Shown: piece after piece, positions 58,821 through 64,000 of the stretch
How positions within the stretch are numbered: the first letter of the stretch is position 1
Layout: every line of letters begins with the position of its first letter
Assembly (NCBI RefSeq): GCF_026184235.1
Contig: NZ_CP110806.1
Location: forward strand, 1,736,001 to 1,800,000
Source: Cellulomonas sp. S1-8
Lineage (GTDB): Bacteria > Actinomycetota > Actinomycetes > Actinomycetales > Cellulomonadaceae
DNA: 64,000 bases
Reading direction: 5' to 3'
The notes under the pieces: generated by a model
Seen by the model: only the letters and a program-made list of their open reading frames with translations
Database searches by the model: none
What the model was told of the DNA's origin: nothing
Translations under genes and position numbers: made by a program

Positions 58821-59708
58821 GTGACAGAGTTCCGAGCCGACGGAACGGGGACGACGCCGTCCCCGGGCCCCGCCACCCACGCACCCTCCAGCGCCGCGCG
58901 CCCACTGTGGACCCCCACGGGCGCCCAGAGTGGCGGAGCGGGCCAGGAGTGGGCGTCGCGCGCTCGGGACGACCAGGCCGACGACGCCGACGCGTCCCAC
59001 CGCCAGCGCGACCGCGACGCCGTCCGCCGCCGGCCCAGCACGGCGTGGTCCTGGGTGCGCGAGACCGGGATCATCCTCGTCAGCGCGCTGGTGCTCTCCC
59101 TGGTCGTCAAGACCTTCCTCGTGCAGGCCTTCTTCATCCCGTCGCAGTCCATGCGCGAGACGCTGGTCGAGAACGACCGGATCCTGGTCACCAAGCTGAC
59201 CCCCGGCCCGTTCGACCTGCGACGCGGCGACGTCGCGGTGTTCAAGGACCCGGGGGGCTGGCTGACGCCCGAGATCGTCGAGCCGCGGAGCCCGTTCGCC
59301 CAGGCCGTGAACGACGGGCTGACCTTCATCGGCCTGCTCCCGCAGGACGCCGGCGAGCACCTCGTCAAGCGGGTCATCGGGCTGCCGGGCGACCACGTGG
59401 TCTGCGCGGGTCCGGGGCAGCCGATCACGGTCAACGGCGTCGCCCTGGACGAGCCCTACCTCGCCCCGGGCTCGCAGCCGAGCGAGCGGGCCTTCGACGT
59501 GGTCGTGCCGGCCGGCTCGCTGTGGGTGATGGGCGACAACCGCCAGCACTCAGCGGACTCGCGGTACAACCAGGGCCGGGCAGGGGGCGGGTCCGTGCCG
59601 GTGGCCAACGTCGTCGGTGTGGCGTTCGTCACCGTCTGGCCGGTCGACCGGTTCACGACGCTGCGGAACCCGACCGAGACGTTCGCGAACGTGCCCGACG
59701 CGGGATGA
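58821..59708 (+). CDS. lepB: Signal peptidase I
   Basis: Membrane serine protease that removes signal peptides from exported proteins. A hydrophilic N-tail (about 80 residues) precedes one membrane helix ([20 protein letters not shown]). The catalytic Ser110 is in [11 protein letters not shown], and the general base Lys183 is in [16 protein letters not shown]; box E is [12 protein letters not shown]. 295 residues from the GTG at 58821 (58815 is an alternative). Its stop overlaps rnhB (ATGA). Confidence 0.94.
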   Translation: MTEFRADGTGTTPSPGPATHAPSSAARPLWTPTGAQSGGAGQEWASRARDDQADDADASHRQRDRDAVRRRPSTAWSWVRETGIILVSALVLSLVVKTFLVQAFFIPSQSMRETLVENDRILVTKLTPGPFDLRRGDVAVFKDPGGWLTPEIVEPRSPFAQAVNDGLTFIGLLPQDAGEHLVKRVIGLPGDHVVCAGPGQPITVNGVALDEPYLAPGSQPSERAFDVVVPAGSLWVMGDNRQHSADSRYNQGRAGGGSVPVANVVGVAFVTVWPVDRFTTLRNPTETFANVPDAG

Positions 59709-60544
59709 CGGATCTGGTGACGGGCGTCGCGCCCGGCAGCACGGCCCGGTCGGCCGGGACGCCGGTCCGCCGGGGCGTGGCCCGCCCGACCCCTCACCTG
59801 CGGCACGAGCGCGCGCTGCTGCGTACGGGCCTGCGCTACGTCGCGGGCATGGACGAGGTGGGACGGGGTTCGTTGGCCGGTCCGGTGTCGGTGGGCGTGG
59901 TCGTGGTGGACGTGGCGACGCGCTCCGCACCGCGCGGCGTCGCGGACTCCAAGCTGCTGCGTCCGGCCGCCAGGGAGGCGCTGCTGCCCGCGCTCGGACG
60001 CTGGGGCGTCGCCCGCGCCGTGGGGCACGCGTCGGCCGACGAGATCGACGAGCGCGGCATCGTGGCGTCGCTCCGGCTGGCCGGGACCCGCGCCCTGCTC
60101 GCGGTCCTCGCCGTCGTCGACCGGGTGGACGCGGTGGTGCTCGACGGCTCGCACGACTGGTTGACGCCGCCCGCACCGGACCTGTTCGGGACGCAGGACG
60201 ACCTGTTCTCACCGCCGCGGGACCTGCCGCGGCCGGCCGTGCACCTCAAGGTCAAGGCCGACCGGTCGTGCGCCAGCGTCGCCGCCGCCAGCGTGCTCGC
60301 CAAGTGCGAGCGGGACGCGCTCATGGTGCGGCACGCCGCGTCCCACCCGCAGTACCGGTGGGACGAGAACAAGGGGTACGCCGCGCCGGAGCACCTCGCC
60401 GCGCTGCGGGTGCACGGCCCGAGTCCGCTGCACCGCCGGTCCTGGCGCCTGCCGGGGCTCGAGGAGGCGCCCGTGGTGACGAGCGGACCGGGGTGGGAGT
60501 CGGGCACGCTGCTGCCGGACGAGGTGCTGCGCGGGCCGTCGTGA
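59705..60544 (+). CDS. rnhB: Ribonuclease HII
   Basis: Removes ribonucleotides misincorporated in DNA. The 279-residue protein has the DEDD-type metal site: Asp50 and Glu51 in [14 protein letters not shown], Asp147 in VLDGSHDWL, and Asp186 in [19 protein letters not shown]. The C-terminal [17 protein letters not shown] is typical. An Asp/Pro-rich insert (about 152-178) and a C-tail of about 35 residues are longer than in E. coli. Starts inside the lepB stop. Confidence 0.95.
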   Translation: MTDLVTGVAPGSTARSAGTPVRRGVARPTPHLRHERALLRTGLRYVAGMDEVGRGSLAGPVSVGVVVVDVATRSAPRGVADSKLLRPAAREALLPALGRWGVARAVGHASADEIDERGIVASLRLAGTRALLAVLAVVDRVDAVVLDGSHDWLTPPAPDLFGTQDDLFSPPRDLPRPAVHLKVKADRSCASVAAASVLAKCERDALMVRHAASHPQYRWDENKGYAAPEHLAALRVHGPSPLHRRSWRLPGLEEAPVVTSGPGWESGTLLPDEVLRGPS

Positions 60545-60569
60545 CGACGCGATGGGGGATGATGGTGGC

Positions 60570-60893
60570 GTGAGCGCCGAGGACCTGGAGAACTACGAGA
60601 CCGACATGGAGCTCGCGCTCTACCGCGAGTACCGCGACGTGGTCGGGCTCTTCTCGTACGTCGTCGAGACGGAGCGACGGTTCTACCTGGCGAACCACGT
60701 CGACCTGCAGGTGCGGTCGGCGGCGGGCGAGGTGTACTTCGAGCTGTCGCTCGTCGACGCGTGGGTGTGGGACGTCTACCGGTCCGCGCGATTCGTGAAG
60801 TCGGTGCGTGTCGTGACGTTCAAGGACGTCAACGTGGAAGAGCTCGCGAAGGCCGAGCTGGACCTCGGGTCGGGGTCGGGCTTCAGCCGCTGA
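60570..60893 (+). CDS. DUF2469 protein
   Basis: A 107-residue actinobacterial protein of unknown function (SAEDLENYETDMELALYREYR, VVETERRFYLANHVDLQVR, VDAWVWDVYRSARFVKSVRVV, FKDVNVEEL). The GTG at 60570 lies 7 bases after GATGAT, fitting a leaderless start. It keeps its conserved place between rnhB and yraN. Confidence 0.9.
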   Translation: MSAEDLENYETDMELALYREYRDVVGLFSYVVETERRFYLANHVDLQVRSAAGEVYFELSLVDAWVWDVYRSARFVKSVRVVTFKDVNVEELAKAELDLGSGSGFSR

Positions 60894-61053
60894 CGTCGTC
60901 CCGCCGCGCGGGTCGTCGTGCGTGCCGACGACGGTGCGCGCCGGCGTCGAGCCGACCACAGCCCCCGCCCGCGGACGGCCCGTCCACGGATCACGCCGCT
61001 GCCGCCCCGCGCCCGACCGCCGACCGGCAGGGTCGGTGCCGGAGGTGGTCGAC

Positions 61054-61410
61054 GTGCGAGCGAAGGACGCGGTCGGGCGGTACGGGGAGGACGTGGCGGC
61101 GGCATTCGTCGCACGAGCGGGGTGGACGGTCCTGGCGCGCAACTGGCGCTGCTCGGAGGGGGAGCTCGACATCGTCGCCCTCGACGGCACCGAGGTCGTC
61201 GCGGTCGAGGTCAAGACGCGCCGGTCGGCGACCTACGGGCACCCGGCCGAGGCGGTGACCTACCGCAAGCTCGCACGGCTGCGACGCCTGACCGCGCGCT
61301 GGTTGCGGGAGCACGACGTGCGCGCCACCTCGGTCCGCGTCGACGTGATCGCCGTGGTCCTTCCACGGCAGGGCGCCGCCCAGGTCGAGCACCTCGTCGG
61401 GGTGGTCTGA
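61054..61410 (+). CDS. YraN/UPF0102 endonuclease-like protein
   Basis: A 118-residue protein of the UPF0102 family with a PD-(D/E)XK-like core: GRYGEDVAAAFVARAGW, LARNWRCSEGELDIVALDG and VVAVEVKTRRSATYGHPAEAV. Proposed to act on DNA during recombination or transformation; activity unproven. GGAGG lies 8 bases before the GTG at 61054. yifB starts directly after its stop. Confidence 0.88.
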   Translation: MRAKDAVGRYGEDVAAAFVARAGWTVLARNWRCSEGELDIVALDGTEVVAVEVKTRRSATYGHPAEAVTYRKLARLRRLTARWLREHDVRATSVRVDVIAVVLPRQGAAQVEHLVGVV

Positions 61411-62928
61411 GTGCTGGGCCGTACGCGCGCCGTGGCCCTCGTCGGGCTCGTCGGGCACGTCGTCGACGTCGAGTCGCACCTGGCACCGTCCCTGCCGGCC
61501 TTCACCCTGGTCGGCCTGCCGGACGCCTCGCTCGCGGAGGCGCGGGACCGGGTGCGGGCGGCGGTCACGTCCTCCGGGCTCGCGTGGCCGACGCGCCGCA
61601 TCACGGTGAACCTGTCGCCGGCGACCCTGCCCAAGACCGGCTCGTCGTTCGACCTCGCCGTGGCCGTGGCGACCCTGGCAGGAGCCGGCCTGGTCGACAC
61701 GGGCTCGGTCGCCGCCTGGGTGCACCTGGGCGAGCTCGGGCTGGACGGGCGGCTGCGGCCCGTGCGGGGCGTCCTGCCGTCCGTCGCCGCCGCGGTCGCC
61801 GCCGGCCACGCGCGGGTCGTGGTCCCGCGTGGGAACGCCGCCGAGGCGGAGCTCGTGCCCGGCGCGCAGGTGCTGGCCGCCGACAGCCTCGCGCAGGTCG
61901 CCGCGCACCACGGCGCGGACCTCGAGGTGCCGGACGTCGAGCCCGTGCGGGACGTGGTCGCCGCGCCGCCGCTGCGTGCCGTACCGGACCTGGCCGACGT
62001 GCTCGGCCAGGACGAGGCGCGGTACGGCCTGGAGGTCGCCGCCGCGGGCGGCCACCACCTGCTCATGGTCGGACCACCGGGTGCGGGCAAGACGATGCTG
62101 GCCGCGCGTCTGCCCGGCCTGCTCCCGGACCTGGAGGAGTCCGACGCCGTCGAGGTCACGGCCGTCCACTCGGTCGCCGGCACGTTCGACCCCGGGCGCG
62201 GCCTGGTGCGTCGTCCGCCGTTCGAGGACCCGCACCACACCGCGACGCCGGCGAGCATCGTCGGCGGCGGCTCCGGCCTGCCGCGGCCGGGCGCTGCGTC
62301 CCGTGCACACCGCGGCGTGCTGTTCCTCGACGAGGCCCCCGAGTTCACCTCCGCGGTCCTGCAGACCCTGCGCCAGCCCCTGGAGCACGGCGAGCTGGTG
62401 CTCCACCGAGCCGGCGGCACGGCGCGCTACCCGGCGCGGTTCCAGCTGGTCCTCGCGGCCAACCCGTGCCCGTGCGGCAACTCCGTCGGCAAGGGGCTGG
62501 CGTGCACGTGCCGCCCCGAGCAGCGGCGCCGGTACTTCGGCAAGCTGTCGGGTCCGCTGCTCGACCGCGTGGACCTGCAGCTCGAGGTCCCGGCGGCACG
62601 CGCGGCGGACATCCCCGGGGAGGGCTCCGCGGTCGTCGGGCGGCGTGTCGCGGCGGCACGCTCGGCGCAGCTCGACCGGTGGCGGGGGGCGGGGTGGCGC
62701 ACGAACGCGGAGGTCCCGGGGCGTGAGCTGCACACGCGCCTGGGTGCCGACCGGCGGCTGGTGGCCGACCTGGACCGCGCCGTCGACCGCGGGACGCTGA
62801 GCCTGCGGGGCGCCGACCGCGTCCTGCGGGTGGCCTGGACCGTGGCGGACCTCGACGGGCGCCCCGCGCCGCAGCGTGCCGACGTCGCCCACGCCCTGGT
62901 GCTGCGGACGCGGGGGCACGGCGCATGA
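61411..62928 (+). CDS. YifB/ComM-family Mg-chelatase-like AAA+ ATPase
   Basis: A 505-residue hexameric helicase-like protein; ComM members promote branch migration during transformation. N-terminal Lon-S5-like domain (VEVESHL-type start, TVNLSPATLPKTGSSFDLAVA), AAA+ module with Walker A MVGPPGAGKTMLAARLPG and Walker B HRGVLFLDEAPEFT, then a cysteine-rich ANPCPCGNSVGKGLACTC finger. GTG start immediately after yraN; ATGA overlap with dprA. Confidence 0.92.
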   Translation: MLGRTRAVALVGLVGHVVDVESHLAPSLPAFTLVGLPDASLAEARDRVRAAVTSSGLAWPTRRITVNLSPATLPKTGSSFDLAVAVATLAGAGLVDTGSVAAWVHLGELGLDGRLRPVRGVLPSVAAAVAAGHARVVVPRGNAAEAELVPGAQVLAADSLAQVAAHHGADLEVPDVEPVRDVVAAPPLRAVPDLADVLGQDEARYGLEVAAAGGHHLLMVGPPGAGKTMLAARLPGLLPDLEESDAVEVTAVHSVAGTFDPGRGLVRRPPFEDPHHTATPASIVGGGSGLPRPGAASRAHRGVLFLDEAPEFTSAVLQTLRQPLEHGELVLHRAGGTARYPARFQLVLAANPCPCGNSVGKGLACTCRPEQRRRYFGKLSGPLLDRVDLQLEVPAARAADIPGEGSAVVGRRVAAARSAQLDRWRGAGWRTNAEVPGRELHTRLGADRRLVADLDRAVDRGTLSLRGADRVLRVAWTVADLDGRPAPQRADVAHALVLRTRGHGA

Positions 62929-64000
62929 GCGGGGCACGCGACGGCGAGGTGACGCTGCCGCCCGGGGCGGCGCAGTCGGTCCCCGGCAGCGCGGAACGGC
63001 CCGGCTCGGCGCTGCACGACGACCCGCGCCGTGACGAGCGTGACGCGCGGGCGGTCTGGAGCGCCCTGGCCGAGCCCGGCGACGCCGTCGCGGGAGCCCT
63101 CGTGGATCTGTGCGGCGCGGCGGCCTCCCTGGCCTGGGTGCGGACGGCCGTCGCGGCGGGGTCCCCGGACTTCCCGGCGCTGGCGGAGCAGGTCGGGGAC
63201 CTCGACGACGACCTGCGACGACGGGTCGGTGCGGCGGTGCGCCGGTGGGCCGTGCGGTTGGGTGCGCTCCAGCCGACGCGGGACCGCGAGGCGGCCGCCC
63301 GGTGCGGTGCGCGGCTCGTCGTGCCGGGCGACGACGCGTGGCCGGTCGCGCTCGACGACCTGGGTGCGCTCGCCCCGTTCGCGCTGTGGGTGCGCGGGGG
63401 CCCACCGCGCACCCACCGGTCGGTCGCACTGGTCGGGGCGCGCGCCTGCACGACCTACGGCGAGCGGGTCGCGGTGGACCTGGCCGCCGATCTCGCGCGG
63501 CGCGGGTGGACGGTCGTCTCCGGTGGGGCGTACGGGATCGACGCCGCAGCGCACCGCGGCGCGCTGCTCGGCGGCGGCGCGACCGTCGTCGTGCTCGCCG
63601 GCGGTGTCGACCGGGCCTACCCGGCGGGCAACGCCCGCCTGCTGGAGGAGGTCGTGCGGACCGGAGGGAGCCTGCTCAGCGAGGTACCACCCGGATCCAC
63701 GCCCACCCGTGGTCGTTTCCTGCAGCGCAACCGGCTCATCGCCGCGGCCGCGCGGGCGACCGTCGTGGTGGAGGCGGCGTGGCGCTCCGGCGCGGCGAGC
63801 ACGGCGCACCACGCCGCCCGGCTGCTGCGCCCTGTCGGTGCCGTGCCCGGGCCGGTGACGTCGGCGGCGTCGGCCGGGTGCCACCGCCTGCTGCGGGACG
63901 GGGTGGCCGTGTGCGTCACGGACGGTGCCGAGGTCGTCGAGCTGGCGGGTGACGTCGGTCCCGACACGCCCCCGGAGCGGCCGGAGGTCGACACGCGAAC
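62925..64000 (+). CDS. dprA: DNA-processing protein DprA (3' end outside window)
   Basis: Binds single-stranded DNA and loads RecA during transformation. The visible 358 residues have a disordered N-terminal part (about 1-45), a SAM-like region, and the Rossmann core (about 165 onwards): SVALVGARACTTYGERVAVDL, VVSGGAYGIDAAAHRGAL, VLAGGVDRAYPAGNARLLEEV and SEVPPGSTPTRGRFLQRNRLI. The C-terminal winged helix, if present, lies past the right edge. ATG overlaps the yifB stop. Confidence 0.93.
   Translation, partial: MSGARDGEVTLPPGAAQSVPGSAERPGSALHDDPRRDERDARAVWSALAEPGDAVAGALVDLCGAAASLAWVRTAVAAGSPDFPALAEQVGDLDDDLRRRVGAAVRRWAVRLGALQPTRDREAAARCGARLVVPGDDAWPVALDDLGALAPFALWVRGGPPRTHRSVALVGARACTTYGERVAVDLAADLARRGWTVVSGGAYGIDAAAHRGALLGGGATVVVLAGGVDRAYPAGNARLLEEVVRTGGSLLSEVPPGSTPTRGRFLQRNRLIAAAARATVVVEAAWRSGAASTAHHAARLLRPVGAVPGPVTSAASAGCHRLLRDGVAVCVTDGAEVVELAGDVGPDTPPERPEVDTR

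Overview
The window is 64 kb of very GC-rich DNA with almost continuous coding. It reads as an actinobacterial chromosome, most likely Cellulomonas or a close relative in Micrococcales. The evidence is the gene order ileS-folC-DUF4233-ndk, smc-ftsY-amtB-glnK-glnD-ffh and rpsP-khpA-rimM-trmD-rplS-lepB-rnhB-DUF2469-yraN-yifB-dprA, a secreted esterase with a Pro-Thr linker and a family 2 cellulose-binding module, frequent GTG starts and many leaderless-looking promoters. No rRNA, tRNA or CRISPR array was seen.

Layout. 1-3000: a FecBCD/BtuFCD-type metal-chelate importer (minus strand; the ATPase runs off the left edge). 3030-4496: the CBM2 esterase with its own terminator and a GntR-type palindrome upstream. 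4606-11797: a MocR regulator divergent from a reductive pyrimidine catabolism cluster (beta-ureidopropionase-like amidase, dihydropyrimidinase, LLM-family oxidoreductase, omega-aminotransferase, YdfG-like dehydrogenase). 11858-15531: a heterodimeric ABC exporter. 15540-26100: an accessory island with two decayed serine recombinases, a DUF4839 lipoprotein, a 1511-residue secreted multidomain protein that ends in a nuclease-like toxin domain and overlaps a likely immunity gene, and an Mrr-like nuclease gene preceded by a small ORF. 26110-31311: an M20 amidohydrolase, a TipA-like MerR regulator, a formate/nitrite channel, a phosphoribosyltransferase and two HAD phosphatases.

31389-42304: a T-box controls an eukaryotic-type (class 2) ileS, followed by folC. 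A block with dhaKLM (PTS-dependent dihydroxyacetone kinase) and a TetR/MFS efflux pair then sits between folC and its usual neighbours DUF4233 and ndk. 42428-53059: smc (with an apparent one-base frameshift), a small membrane protein, ftsY, then the nitrogen set amtB-glnK-glnD behind a GlnR-like box, then ffh. 53064-64000: an amidohydrolase, an opposite-strand M16-like protease, the 30S/50S maturation operons, signal peptidase, RNase HII, and a competence-like tail (yraN, yifB, dprA cut by the right edge).

How the genes fit together: the core is information processing and protein export (SRP ffh/ftsY, lepB), plus nitrogen sensing. The accessory parts add nucleobase nitrogen scavenging, plant-polymer deacylation, export pumps and inter-bacterial conflict. 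The most novel material is the 15.5-26.1 kb island. Within it, the secreted toxin with its overlapping immunity candidate, and the TTG-started Mrr-like nuclease with its partner ORF, are the best candidates for undescribed systems.
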